This document shows positions 19,596 to 27,826 of a stretch of DNA of 64,000 nucleotides, piece by piece. Every line of letters begins with the position of its first letter. Within the stretch, counting starts at the first letter, position 1. The DNA is taken from contig NZ_CP017887.1 in NCBI RefSeq assembly GCF_001874645.1, positions 186,001 to 250,000 on the forward strand, read 5' to 3'. Below the pieces are notes generated by a model. The model made no database searches and had not been told where the DNA came from. It saw only the letters and a program-made list of their open reading frames with translations. Origin of the DNA: Pseudomonas frederiksbergensis (GTDB lineage Bacteria; Pseudomonadota; Gammaproteobacteria; Pseudomonadales; Pseudomonadaceae). Both the position numbers and the translations under genes were made by a program.

Positions 19596-19925
19596 ATGTC
19601 ATTGCAGTGCCCTCGCTGTAACTCACCCAAAATCGCCTCCTTCCACCAGGCCATGAAAATCGCCGCCGCCATCGGTGCGGTTGGCGGTGCAGCACGCGGC
19701 GTCAGTGCAGCACTTGCAGGTGGCCAGGCCGGCGCCACCGTCGGCGCCATGGCTGGCCCGTTCGGCGTCACGCTCGGAGCCGTTTCTGGCGCCATCCTCG
19801 GCGGGCTTGTTGGCGGCGCTGGCGGATGTGCATTAGGCGCTCAACTCGGCGACACACTGGATCGCCATGTGCTCGCCCACAATCTCTGCCTGATCTGTGG
19901 CCACCGCTTCAACCTGCCTGCTTAA
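19596..19925 (+). CDS. Glycine-zipper membrane protein with zinc-ribbon ends
   Basis: 109-aa protein. A CPRC pair at the very start and a CLICGHRF pair near the end could form one zinc ribbon. Between them is a long Gly/Ala-rich hydrophobic stretch (from AAAIGAVGGAARG to VGGAGGCALG) of the glycine-zipper type that can insert into membranes. The start was chosen for the GGAG 9 nt before the ATG and because the CxxC begins there. It is first of a group of plus-strand island genes, before the DUF932 gene. Function unknown. Confidence 0.6.
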   Translation: MSLQCPRCNSPKIASFHQAMKIAAAIGAVGGAARGVSAALAGGQAGATVGAMAGPFGVTLGAVSGAILGGLVGGAGGCALGAQLGDTLDRHVLAHNLCLICGHRFNLPA

Positions 19926-20016
19926 ACCGTTCTCCCCTTCTCTCTTTTAGTACGTCCGGACAGTACCACGCAATGCGTGGCACTTATGCCGGCTTGCACC
20001 CTAAGGAATCGTAATC

Positions 20017-20985
20017 ATGGCTCATCAAATCGAACAAATGGCTTACGTTGGTGCGACACCGTGGCATGGCCTCGGCAGTCAACTAACACAAAAACAGCCG
20101 ATTGAAATCTGGCAGCGTGAGGCCGGTATGGACTGGCAAATCCAGGAAAGCCCAGTGCATTTCAAAGCCGACGCTATCGGTCATCTGGGCAGCATCCACT
20201 CGTTCCCGGAGCAAAAGGTGCTTTACCGCTCCGACACTAAAGCGCCACTGTCCGTGGTCTCCAACCGCTATCAGATTGTCCAGCCACGTGAGGTGATGGA
20301 ATTTTATCGAGATCTCACCGAGGTGTCCGGCTATGAGTTGGAAACCGCAGGTGTGCTCAAGGGCGGTCGTAAGTTCTGGGCGCTGGCGCGAACCGGTCAC
20401 AACACCGTGCTGAAGGGCAACGATCAGGTCAACGGTTACTTGTTGTTGGCGACCTCTTGTGACGGCACGCTCGCCACCACTGCCACACCGACCACCGTTC
20501 GCGTGGTCTGCAACAACACCTTAACCATCGCACTGGATGGCACCACTCGTGCCATCAAGGTCCCGCATAGCACCCGTTTCGACCCACAGGTCGTCAAAAA
20601 GCAACTGGGGGTGGCCGTCTCGCAATGGGACGAGTTTATGTATCGCATGCGCGTGCTGGCCGAGCGCAAAGTCCAGTGGCGTGAGGCCATGGGGTTCTTC
20701 ATGAACGTGTTGTGTGACGTCACGCCCAATAGCAAATTACCGGAAGTCCTGCCCAACGAACGCGCCCTGCGCAAGGTGCAAACCCTGTACGAAGGGCGCG
20801 GTCGCGGCGCCACGCTGGCGTCGGCGCAAGGCACTGCCTGGGGCCTGCTCAACGCCGTGACCGAGTACGTCGACCACGAGCGTCGAGCGCGCAACAACGA
20901 GTACCGCATGGACTCCGCCTGGTTCGGTCAGGGTGCGCAGATAAAGCAACGTGCGCTGGAGGCCGCCCTGCTACTCGCTGCCTGA
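20017..20985 (+). CDS. DUF932 (phage/plasmid-like TIGR03299) protein
   Basis: 322-aa protein of the DUF932 family, often encoded by plasmids, prophages and islands beside recombination genes. Family-like blocks are visible: the opening MAHQIEQMAYVGATPWHGLG, YRSDTKAPLSVVSNRYQIVQP, LATSCDGTLATTATPTTVRVVCNNTL, and the end ALEAALLLAA. It is complete, with a good start. It precedes the YqaJ exonuclease gene by 74 nt. The molecular role of the family is not firmly known. Confidence 0.9.
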   Translation: MAHQIEQMAYVGATPWHGLGSQLTQKQPIEIWQREAGMDWQIQESPVHFKADAIGHLGSIHSFPEQKVLYRSDTKAPLSVVSNRYQIVQPREVMEFYRDLTEVSGYELETAGVLKGGRKFWALARTGHNTVLKGNDQVNGYLLLATSCDGTLATTATPTTVRVVCNNTLTIALDGTTRAIKVPHSTRFDPQVVKKQLGVAVSQWDEFMYRMRVLAERKVQWREAMGFFMNVLCDVTPNSKLPEVLPNERALRKVQTLYEGRGRGATLASAQGTAWGLLNAVTEYVDHERRARNNEYRMDSAWFGQGAQIKQRALEAALLLAA

Positions 20986-21059
20986 AATATCTCCCTCCAC
21001 CACAACGCCCGTTCAGCACTGCGCTCAACGGGCATTTTTGTGTCTGCAAGGTACCCCCT

Positions 21060-22065
21060 ATGAAAGCGATTACCCTACATGAAACTACCTACAAGAGCCG
21101 TCCGGCTCTTCGTCTGATCAGCACCAAACAACTACCCCGCGAAGACTGGCTCGCCGTGCGCAAACAAGGTATCGGCAGCTCAGACGCAGGCGCAGCCGTT
21201 GGTCTCAACCCGTACAAATCGCAGTTGGAGTTATGGCTGGAGAAAACCGGCCGGGATGCCACGTTACCGAAAATCGATCCCCAGGATGAGGAGAGCCCAG
21301 CCTACTGGGGCCATGTGCTGGAGCCCATCGTGGCCTGGCATTACAGCAAACGCACCGGCAAGAAAGTGCGACGAATTAACGCCGTGCTGCAACACCCTGA
21401 TCCAGAACTACCCTGGATGCTCGCTAATATCGACCGTGAAGTCATCGGCACGCCACAGGTCCAAATCCTTGAATGCAAGACCGCTGGCATAAACGGCGCA
21501 CGCCTCTGGAAAGAAGGCGTACCCGAGTATGTGCAATTACAGGTCATGCATCAGTTGGCAGTCACCGGCAAACAGGCGGCTGATGTGGCGGTACTCCTGG
21601 GCGGCCAGCATCTGGAAATCCACCGCATCGAGCGGGACGAGCAGATGATTGCTCGCCTGATCGACCTGGAGCGGTTGTTCTGGGATTACGTCGTCAGCGA
21701 TACGCCGCCCCCCCGCTGACGGTTCCGCCTCTGCGGATCAAGCCTTGCGCTGCCTGTACCCACAGGACACCGGGCACACCGTGGACTTAAGCCAGGACGT
21801 CCGACTCAATGCCACTTTTGCGGACCTGCAAAAAGTGCGCGAATCAATTGAGCAGAAAGAAACCCAGGAAGCCCAGCTTAAGCAGACCTTACAGCAAGCC
21901 ATGGGCGATGCCAGTCACGCACTGTTCCAAACCGGCGCCGTCACTTGGAAGAAAGCCAAAGACAGCGTGGCCCTAGATATCCCACGGTTGTTGAACGACA
22001 ACCCCCATCTACAAGTGCGCTACTCAACCACCAAAACCGGCAGTCGGCGTTTTCTGCTGAAGTGA
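21060..22065 (+). pseudogene. YqaJ/lambda-exonuclease-type recombinase, frameshifted in a C7 tract
   Basis: 5'-3' exonuclease of the YqaJ (PD-(D/E)XK) family used by phages and islands for recombination. The catalytic part is complete in the first frame: DWLAVRKQGIGSSDAGAAVGLNPYKS, then EDEESPAYWGHVLEP and the active-site block ILECKTAG. At 21708-21714 a run of seven C shifts the frame into a premature TGA; six C would give TPPPADGSASADQALRCLYP and join the coiled-coil C-terminal part (KVRESIEQKETQEAQLKQTL) that ends at 22065. The truncated protein (219 aa) retains the nuclease core and might still act. Error versus real mutation is open. Confidence 0.85.
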
Positions 22066-22162
22066 CGCTTGCTGATTATTCCAATGCCCCACCAACTCGT
22101 CGCCACCCAGACCGTTCACGCGCTTTCGGTGGCTTTTTAATTTCAGATACAGGAGTAGCGCC

Positions 22163-23071
22163 ATGCTCAAAGGTTTGGCAATAACGCCGCCCGTGCTCGG
22201 TCGTATTTCTATCGGCAAAGTGGTCGAACGAAACGGCAAGCGTCTTCCCGAAAAAGACGATCAATTCACCATCACGTCCCAAGTGCAAAATCGGGATGGC
22301 TGGTTGCTGCATCCACTGGACGAAGAACTGCGCAAGGCTTCAGAAAACAAACTACGTAACATCCCAATCCGGTTGTTGTTCAACGAGCCTGACCTAAACT
22401 TTCGTGCCGACTACAGCTTGTTCGACCGCGCAACGGGCCGACCACGCTGCGTTGGCAACGGCGAGACCTGTAAACGTCAATGTGAGGATGGAATCAAGAC
22501 GCTGCCCTGCCCATCACCGGATGGCTGTTCCTTGGCCCAGGGGAACGCCTGCAAGCCTTACGGACGCCTGAACGTAGTGATTGGCGATGATGATCCACTG
22601 GGCAGCTTTGTGTTCCGCACCACAGGGTTCAACAGCATTCGCACCCTGGCTGCACGATTGCAGTACTTCCAGGCCGTCTCAGGCAACCGTCTAGCCTACC
22701 TGCCCCTGGAACTGCGGCTACGTGGAAAATCTACACGACAGAGTCATGGCACAGCGATTTTCTACGTCGATATCACCCTGCGTAATGGCCTGGACATGGA
22801 CGCCACTCTGTGTGCGGCGAGAGAACTGGAATCCATCCGCCAAGCAACTGGCTATGACCAAGTGGCTCTGGACAACGCAGCTCGACTAGGCTTGGGCAAT
22901 GGCGCTTTCGAAGACGATGCGCAAGACCGCGACGCGATCATCGATGAGTTTTTCCCTGCGCCTGAACCGGAGAAAACTGGGCGCGATGTCTCTCCTACTA
23001 CTCGGCCATCACTGGCCAACAAGCTGGAGTCATTGGCGACAGATGCCTTACCGGCAGAGCGTACTCACTAA
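22163..23071 (+). CDS. Gp3-like ('hydrolase or metal-binding') island protein
   Basis: 302-aa protein. A cysteine cluster (GETCKRQCEDGIKTLPCPSPDGC, then NACKPYGRL) probably binds zinc. Downstream are GSFVFRTTGFNSIRTLAARLQYF and LELRLRGKSTRQS. I recall this pattern from proteins annotated as 'hydrolase or metal-binding' and related to phage Gp3-like recombination-directionality factors. It follows the YqaJ gene as in other Pseudomonas islands. It may bind single-stranded or recombination-site DNA; no enzyme active site was recognised. Start preceded by AGGAG. Confidence 0.6.
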   Translation: MLKGLAITPPVLGRISIGKVVERNGKRLPEKDDQFTITSQVQNRDGWLLHPLDEELRKASENKLRNIPIRLLFNEPDLNFRADYSLFDRATGRPRCVGNGETCKRQCEDGIKTLPCPSPDGCSLAQGNACKPYGRLNVVIGDDDPLGSFVFRTTGFNSIRTLAARLQYFQAVSGNRLAYLPLELRLRGKSTRQSHGTAIFYVDITLRNGLDMDATLCAARELESIRQATGYDQVALDNAARLGLGNGAFEDDAQDRDAIIDEFFPAPEPEKTGRDVSPTTRPSLANKLESLATDALPAERTH

Positions 23072-23092
23072 CCCAACCTCATGGGAGGCTCC

Positions 23093-23425
23093 ATGGCCCA
23101 GCACTGCCTGATTTGCGACTCAACAGTTGTAGCGTCTAAAGATGTCACAACCACCGTGGTGATTCTCATAGGGACACTGGAGAACTTCCTGCTCGGTGTC
23201 ACGGAGGTGCAAGCCCCTTTACCGGAAAACGAGCAGCACCACTATTTAGCTCAAATGCTCGCTAGGATAAGTAAGGGCGTTTCTCGTGCCACCTCTGGCT
23301 ACATTGCCACGCAGGCCTTTGCCAACGACGTGCAAAAGTATCAGTTCAGCCACTATGACTATCTCTGTTTACGATGCGGGACCCTGTTTGATCAGGACTC
23401 CATCGACAACCCTCACGATCTATGA
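23093..23425 (+). CDS. Hypothetical zinc-ribbon-like protein
   Basis: 110-aa protein with CLIC near the N-terminus and CLRC near the C-terminus (YDYLCLRCGTLFDQDS), together a likely single zinc site. The middle is helical. The ATG at 23093 has GGGAGG four bases upstream, which decides it over the in-frame ATG 12 nt earlier. It is last in the plus-strand recombination group and convergent with the XRE regulator. Function unknown. Confidence 0.6.
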   Translation: MAQHCLICDSTVVASKDVTTTVVILIGTLENFLLGVTEVQAPLPENEQHHYLAQMLARISKGVSRATSGYIATQAFANDVQKYQFSHYDYLCLRCGTLFDQDSIDNPHDL

Positions 23426-23439
23426 AAAGGATCTTGCGC

Positions 23440-23826
23440 TCAACCCTTTCTCAGACGCTCAGCCAAACGCTCCACCAGATCCACAATAAGCTGTCGATCG
23501 TCATGATTAAGCGCCATCAATAACCGGCTGATCCGAGTGGCTTGATCGTCAGGGCGTGAACTGGCCTCGGTCAATAAATCCGCCACTTCGCAATCAAAGA
23601 TGTTGGCGAACTCCACCAGCCGTTCAATATTGGGCACGACGACACCTCGCTCGATACGGGAAACGGCTTCATTACCGATGCCCAAGCGTTCGGCCACCTC
23701 TTCCTGCGTCAAGCCACTGCGAATGCGCTGCTTAGCAATCGCACGGCCTACCACACCTGCCAAAAACTTCTGATCAGTTTCTATCACACCACCTCCCAAT
23801 TCCCAACCTAGATAGTTGAGCATCAC
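23440..23826 (-). CDS. XRE-family HTH transcriptional regulator
   Basis: Cro/CI-type repressor of up to 128 aa. The HTH is clear: IAKQRIRSGLTQEEVAERLGIGNEAVSRIERGVVVPNIERLVEFANIF, with the turn at LGIGNEAVSRIE. The C-terminal extension is helical (LMALNHDDRQLIVDLVERLAERLR), probably for dimerisation. An internal GTG (residue 14, preceded by GGAGG) is an equally good start and would give 115 aa. It faces the recombination genes convergently, with its own promoter side toward 23.9 kb. It may regulate the island. Confidence 0.85.
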   Translation of the reverse strand: MMLNYLGWELGGGVIETDQKFLAGVVGRAIAKQRIRSGLTQEEVAERLGIGNEAVSRIERGVVVPNIERLVEFANIFDCEVADLLTEASSRPDDQATRISRLLMALNHDDRQLIVDLVERLAERLRKG

Positions 23827-23928
23827 CCCATTGACATGAAGAACCCTAAAGACCGAAACTCAACCTGAAAGGTTGATAATCAGCAATGAGTCTCCTCCGC
23901 CAACTCACACCCAGGGAAATGTCAGGAC

Positions 23929-24288
23929 ATGACGCTATCGCTTGTCATCGGCCTCAATGAAGCACAGATCAATCACCAGCTAACGAGCCGAGCTTCGTTC
24001 GAGGTGATCGGATTACGAGGGAACTTCAACGCCAGCATCAAATACATCGAAACGCGCATTGAGCATCTCGGGCTCAAGTGTCGAGTAAAAGTCGATGCAA
24101 AAGGCGCTATCGCTCAGGGCGGCCTATTGGGCACCCTCATCGGCGCCGCGTCGCTACCGGCCAGCGTCGTCCTGGCCACAGCTGCGGCGGTCGCCAGTGC
24201 AGGCCATACGCTGGCGACGTACAACCCCGACTACGAAATCATCAAAGACTACGTTAATAAAAAACTCAAAGTCATCTACAAGAAATAG
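23929..24288 (+). CDS. 119-aa hypothetical island protein
   Basis: No known family recognised. The middle is Gly/Ala-rich and hydrophobic (GGLLGTLIGAASLPASVVLATAAAVASAG), a probable membrane helix pair or glycine-zipper. The C-terminus is charged (YNPDYEIIKDYVNKKLKVIYKK). Remnants of the same family lie at about 8.0-8.2 kb. It follows the XRE gene divergently. Conservation of the C-terminal block in the remnants suggests a real gene. Confidence 0.65.
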   Translation: MTLSLVIGLNEAQINHQLTSRASFEVIGLRGNFNASIKYIETRIEHLGLKCRVKVDAKGAIAQGGLLGTLIGAASLPASVVLATAAAVASAGHTLATYNPDYEIIKDYVNKKLKVIYKK

Positions 24289-24408
24289 CCGACGACACGA
24301 ATCAATCTTCGCTCCTCCGCATACCCCGCCGTTAAATAGGCCACGCATGAAGTCATGCCGGGCCGAAAGCAGAAGCTTTATAAAATATAAAAATGGACAT
24401 TCGAAATA

Positions 24409-25035
24409 ATGAATATCACCCCATTAAAAGCAATACTAAGCATTGGTTTTGTTGGCGTGCTCGTCTTTGCTTACGACGCGCTCACAAGAAACACTGTCGA
24501 AGATTTGGGCCCCACTAAAAAACTAGCCAGATCAGGTCTTTCTAACGACTGGAAAAAGGGGAATGTTATTGTATTGATCCGGCACGAAGAACGTTGCGAC
24601 CGCTCAACCAACCCATGCTTGGGCCCAGACAATGGAATCACCGCACTGGGAAGCGAGCGAGCAAAAGAATTCGGAATTCGTTTAAAAACATATTTCGAGT
24701 TAGACAACACTGATATTTTCACCAGCCCGATGACTAGAACAGTTCAAACATCCGACTTTATGTTAGGCAAAGCAAGCTTGCTATCCGACAGGGAGACTAT
24801 TTGCGGAAGCGACATCATTGACAAACTGCTAAAGCACAAGACCACTAATAGAAACCTTCTAGTAGTGACCCACTACACATGCATGACTGATTTAATAAGA
24901 ACCAGCGGACACACACAATCTTGGAACCCTCAATATGGGAGCCTGCTCTTTGCAAAAATTACGAGCGACAACGGATTGCAGATTATCGGAAAATTAAATC
25001 CAGGCGACCTCCCTAAACAACCACCAGCGATTTAA
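24409..25035 (+). CDS. Histidine-phosphatase-family protein (Ais/PmrG-like)
   Basis: Branch-1 histidine phosphatase, 208 aa. A membrane anchor or signal (AILSIGFVGVLVFAYDAL) puts the catalytic part in the periplasm. The catalytic RHE box is in VIVLIRHEERCDRS and the second histidine in LLVVTHYTCMTDLIR; CDRSTNPCL and NGITALGSERAKEFG are typical of the Ais/PmrG lipid-A-core phosphatase subgroup. The base composition is visibly more AT-rich than the neighbours, a sign of separate acquisition. The substrate here is unknown. Confidence 0.8.
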   Translation: MNITPLKAILSIGFVGVLVFAYDALTRNTVEDLGPTKKLARSGLSNDWKKGNVIVLIRHEERCDRSTNPCLGPDNGITALGSERAKEFGIRLKTYFELDNTDIFTSPMTRTVQTSDFMLGKASLLSDRETICGSDIIDKLLKHKTTNRNLLVVTHYTCMTDLIRTSGHTQSWNPQYGSLLFAKITSDNGLQIIGKLNPGDLPKQPPAI

Positions 25036-25110
25036 AAGCCAAACCTCTCTACAAAAAAACCTACAAAACAATCCAACCTCATCATTCCGAACAACACCGA
25101 GCCTAATACA

Positions 25111-25929
25111 TTGAATATAACATCAGTCGCACTCAAAGCGGCAGGCTGTTTGGCGCTTGCCGTTTCATTGAACGCGCACGCAGAAGTTGACTACGGCCAC
25201 TTGTACTCACCGATGCTACCCAATGAGCAAACGATGAATGACTTGCCCTATGCCATTCCCTGCGCAGAGGCCAAAAATCAGTACGGGGCGAAATTCTACC
25301 GTTGCACTTGGTACCCCCTTCCGAGGAACATCACCCAGTGGGATGCGCAACAGCAGCGTAACATCACCTTCAGCAATCAACTCAGCGGCAAATGCCTGCG
25401 CGGCACCTGCCGTGCCTCCAACGGCTCTGGAATCTATGGCATGTACGGTCAAGATCTCAACTTTAGTCTGTCCATTTACTATTACCTTTATGAAAGTGAA
25501 GATGGCTACCCGATTGCCTATCGCAAAGATGGCGGACCCAACAAACAAGCGAAAGGGCTGACGTATGCTCAAGCCCGTACAACACTTCAAGAGTTCTTAC
25601 TTGACCATGGTATTAGCCAAGAGAATGCGAAAGATTCGATTGCCGCCTACTCATTGGACACGAATGCAGCGAGTGGCTCGCCAGCCGATGACGCGCCTCA
25701 AGCCGAACACACGCCCATGACAAAACCCACAAAAAACATCGACATAAAAGAAGCCTGGTGTAACCCACGCGCGGACGATGAATGCACCATCAATGGCAAG
25801 AAAGTGCCCAAGACGCAGATCAAGCAATACCTACCCGCAGTCTACGAACTGGAAGTACTCAATGCAGACGGATACTGTGAACATCCGATTTGCTATGACA
25901 AAAACGATAAGCCGATTGGAATTCACTGA
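25111..25929 (+). CDS. Secreted cysteine-containing hypothetical protein
   Basis: 272-aa protein starting with a Sec signal peptide (LKAAGCLALAVSLNAHA-E). The mature part has ten or so Cys residues, some paired in short loops (CLRGTC, CEHPIC), so disulphides in the periplasm or outside are likely. A Pro/Ala linker around residue 190-210 separates it from a small C-terminal domain (AWCNPRADDECTINGKKVPKTQIKQYLP). The start is TTG; no better start was seen. No family was recognised. A strong terminator follows. Confidence 0.6.
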   Translation: MNITSVALKAAGCLALAVSLNAHAEVDYGHLYSPMLPNEQTMNDLPYAIPCAEAKNQYGAKFYRCTWYPLPRNITQWDAQQQRNITFSNQLSGKCLRGTCRASNGSGIYGMYGQDLNFSLSIYYYLYESEDGYPIAYRKDGGPNKQAKGLTYAQARTTLQEFLLDHGISQENAKDSIAAYSLDTNAASGSPADDAPQAEHTPMTKPTKNIDIKEAWCNPRADDECTINGKKVPKTQIKQYLPAVYELEVLNADGYCEHPICYDKNDKPIGIH

Positions 25930-25933
25930 AGCA

Positions 25934-25967
25934 AAAGGCATGGAATATTCCGTGCCTTTATTTTTTA
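25934..25967 (+). terminator. Rho-independent terminator
   Basis: AAGGCATGGAAT pairs with ATTCCGTGCCTT (one G-U pair) and is followed by TATTTTTT. It directly follows the secreted protein gene. Confidence 0.9.
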
Positions 25968-26134
25968 ATTAAACTTTAATTTCATATGTTACACACCACA
26001 AAATGCTTATTTACACATGCGCAACAATAAAAAACGTTGGTGCGCTATGCTGGCGCCTGAACGCGTTTTTACACGTTCGGGCTAGGAACAGACATACCTC
26101 ACATGCAGACATAGTTTGCTGACGACTTGTATCC

Positions 26135-26175
26135 TCGCCGACCCAGACGCCAATCTTGGGCGTCTGGGTCGGCGA
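26135..26175. repeat. Perfect 17-bp inverted repeat
   Basis: TCGCCGACCCAGACGCC and its exact complement flank a 7-nt loop. There is no T-run on either side, so it is not a standard terminator. It lies just left of the IS5-type remnant and may be an end structure or a DNA-binding site. Confidence 0.8.
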
Positions 26176-26183
26176 GACGTTTA

Positions 26184-26893
26184 GGGATGGTCTGAAATAG
26201 CCATGTGTTTCTGGTTGACTTCGGCCACCGCCGATTTTGAAAGTGGAGCGTCGATGCAAAACGCTCAGATCACTCACTCATTCCTGTCTTTTAAGTTGCT
26301 GCAAGCACCTCGCGGCGGCGCGGCGGCTATTTCCCACATTACAGGCACACCTCTCCTGCATTGCTCAGTAAATCTCGGCGGGACATCCACAGATTCGATA
26401 GCACAAACAGCGTCACCAGATGCGCCGTATTCTTGACCAGGCTCAGCCCTGCAAACTGACGCACAATAGTAGTCTCGTACAATCCCTCATCCCTCGTTGG
26501 ATCGCTGTAGCCGAACCAGTTTTGCATCAGATGAACCCGCAACATGGCCAGCAACGGATACGCCGGACGCCCCCCCTTCGCCCTTCGGATAATGCGGCTC
26601 GATCAAGGCAATCAAACCCTTCCAGGGCACCACCTGATCCATCTCGATCAGGAACAACTCTTTACGGGTCTGCTTGCGTTTGCCAGCGTACTCGGCATCA
26701 GTGAAAGTCATTTGTTTCATCGGAAAACTCTGCGGGTGGCGTCTGGTTTTTTTTGCCAAAATCATGAAGTCTTCTTCAGCGTTTCCCTTGCGATGCGAAC
26801 CCGAGACCCGCACATGAAGCTGAGGAGTACGCTAACAAAGGGTAAGAGGACTTGCATGTGTCCGGATCGATTCAGCTAAGAATTACAGACCAT
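26184..26893 (-). mobile_element. Internally deleted IS5-family element
   Basis: The two ends share an imperfect inverted repeat: GGATGGTCTGAAATAG on the left and, read from the other side, AAATGGTCTGTAATTC on the right. Inside is a transposase that keeps its first ~90 and last ~35 residues only. The element is about 0.7 kb instead of the usual more than 1 kb, so it could move only with help in trans. Exact ends and target duplication are uncertain. Confidence 0.55.
26339..26720 (-). pseudogene. IS5-family transposase, frameshifted and internally deleted
   Basis: MKQMTFTDAEYAGKRKQTRKE and MDQVVPWKGLIALIEPHYPKGEGG are the N-terminus of IS5-type transposases. A frame change in a C7 run (26570-26576; six would fit) leads to LLAMLRVHLMQNWFGYSD and VRQFAGLSL. 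The sequence then jumps to the family's C-terminus (KNTAHLVTLFVLSNLWMSRRDLL), skipping the DDE core. It is inactive. Confidence 0.85.
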
Positions 26894-26920
26894 TTGCTGG
26901 GGGGCCGCCAACTCTCAAGT

Positions 26921-27043
26921 TGCGCAAGAAGCTGCGCAGTCATTTCTTGAAATTCAGCACCTAACTCAGCTACAGAGCACACACTACGCAGCCTGCAGCC
27001 AAGTGCGCAAGAAGTTGCATAGCACTGCGCAACTTCTTGCGCA
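26921..27043. repeat. Repeated TGCGCAAGAAGYTGC motif upstream of hcp
   Basis: The motif occurs at 26921 (with C) and 27004 (with T) as direct copies and at 27029-27043 as an inverted copy. The last two form a perfect 15-bp dyad with a 10-nt spacer. The array lies 85-210 bp upstream of a sigma-54-like promoter, where activator sites are usual. It could therefore be the binding region of the Sfa-type activator encoded in the T6SS core. AATTTTCCGTATTTTT after it also allows a terminator role. Confidence 0.6.
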
Positions 27044-27127
27044 ATTTTCCGTATTTTTACACGCAAAACGCCGAATAATTTTACTTGCTATTTAGCAACT
27101 AACTGGCAAACAAGTATATTAAATTAG

Positions 27128-27145
27128 TTGGCACGAACATTGATT
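27128..27145 (+). promoter_or_regulatory. Sigma-54-like promoter of hcp
   Basis: TTGGCACGAACATTGATT fits the -24/-12 consensus TGGCACG-N4-TTGCA with one mismatch in the -12 box (TTGAT). It lies 66 nt before the hcp start, and H2-type T6SS hcp genes are known to be RpoN-dependent. Transcription would begin about 12 nt downstream. Confidence 0.6.
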
Positions 27146-27210
27146 GCTACTCCGGCACTCGTTAGCGATTTTGCCGATGAGTTTCTACTTTTTCAGCACG
27201 GAGAGCACCC

Positions 27211-27729
27211 ATGGCTACGCCAGCGTATATGTCCATCACCGGCACCAAACAAGGCCTGATCACCGCCGGTGCGTTCACCGCGGATTCGGTGGGCAACACC
27301 TACCAGGAAGGTCACGAAGACCAGGTCATGGTTCAAGGCTTCAGCCACGAAGTGATCATTCCTCGCGACCCGCAGTCCGGCCAACCTACCGGCCAGCGCG
27401 TTCACAAGCCGGTGAAAATCACCAAGGTCTTCGACAAGTCCTCGCCACTGCTGCTGGCGGCCTTGACCTCCGGCGAGCGCCTGACCGAAATCACCATCCA
27501 GTGGTACCGCACCTCGGCGGCCGGCACCCAAGAGCATTACTTCACCACCAAACTTGAAGACGCAATCATCGTCGACATCAAGGACTACATGCACAACTGC
27601 CAGGACCCGGCGAACGCGCACTTCACCCACCTGGAAGACGTCGAATTCACCTACCGCAAAATCACCTGGACCCACGAAGTGTGCGGCACTTCCGGCTCTG
27701 ATGACTGGCGTACGCCGGTCGCTGGCTAA
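27211..27729 (+). CDS. hcp: T6SS tube protein Hcp
   Basis: 172-aa Hcp, which forms hexameric rings of the T6SS inner tube and can carry small effectors in its lumen. MATPAYMSITGTKQGLITAGAF, HEVIIPRDPQSGQPTGQRVHKPVKITK and FTHLEDVEFTYRKITWTHE are family landmarks of the H2-type Hcp. Start preceded by GGAG. It leads the effector operon with vgrG 97 nt downstream and is controlled by the sigma-54-like site. Its distance from the core cluster is the same arrangement as orphan hcp-vgrG islands in other Pseudomonas. Confidence 0.96.
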   Translation: MATPAYMSITGTKQGLITAGAFTADSVGNTYQEGHEDQVMVQGFSHEVIIPRDPQSGQPTGQRVHKPVKITKVFDKSSPLLLAALTSGERLTEITIQWYRTSAAGTQEHYFTTKLEDAIIVDIKDYMHNCQDPANAHFTHLEDVEFTYRKITWTHEVCGTSGSDDWRTPVAG

Positions 27730-27826
27730 GGTTGGCTGAGCGTTCGAATGCATCGGCCAGCGTTGCTGGTCGATGCCCTTTTACGTGTTGCCAATCACCT
27801 CACTCGTTCACATAAGGATCGGATCA

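Noticed and set aside
26921..27043. CRISPR-like repeats
   Set aside because: Only three copies, irregular spacing and one inverted; fits regulatory sites or a hairpin, and no cas genes are present.
27128..27154. Sigma-54 site using the downstream TTGCT as -12 box
   Set aside because: The distance from GG to GC would be 14 nt rather than 10; the closer TTGAT with correct spacing was preferred.
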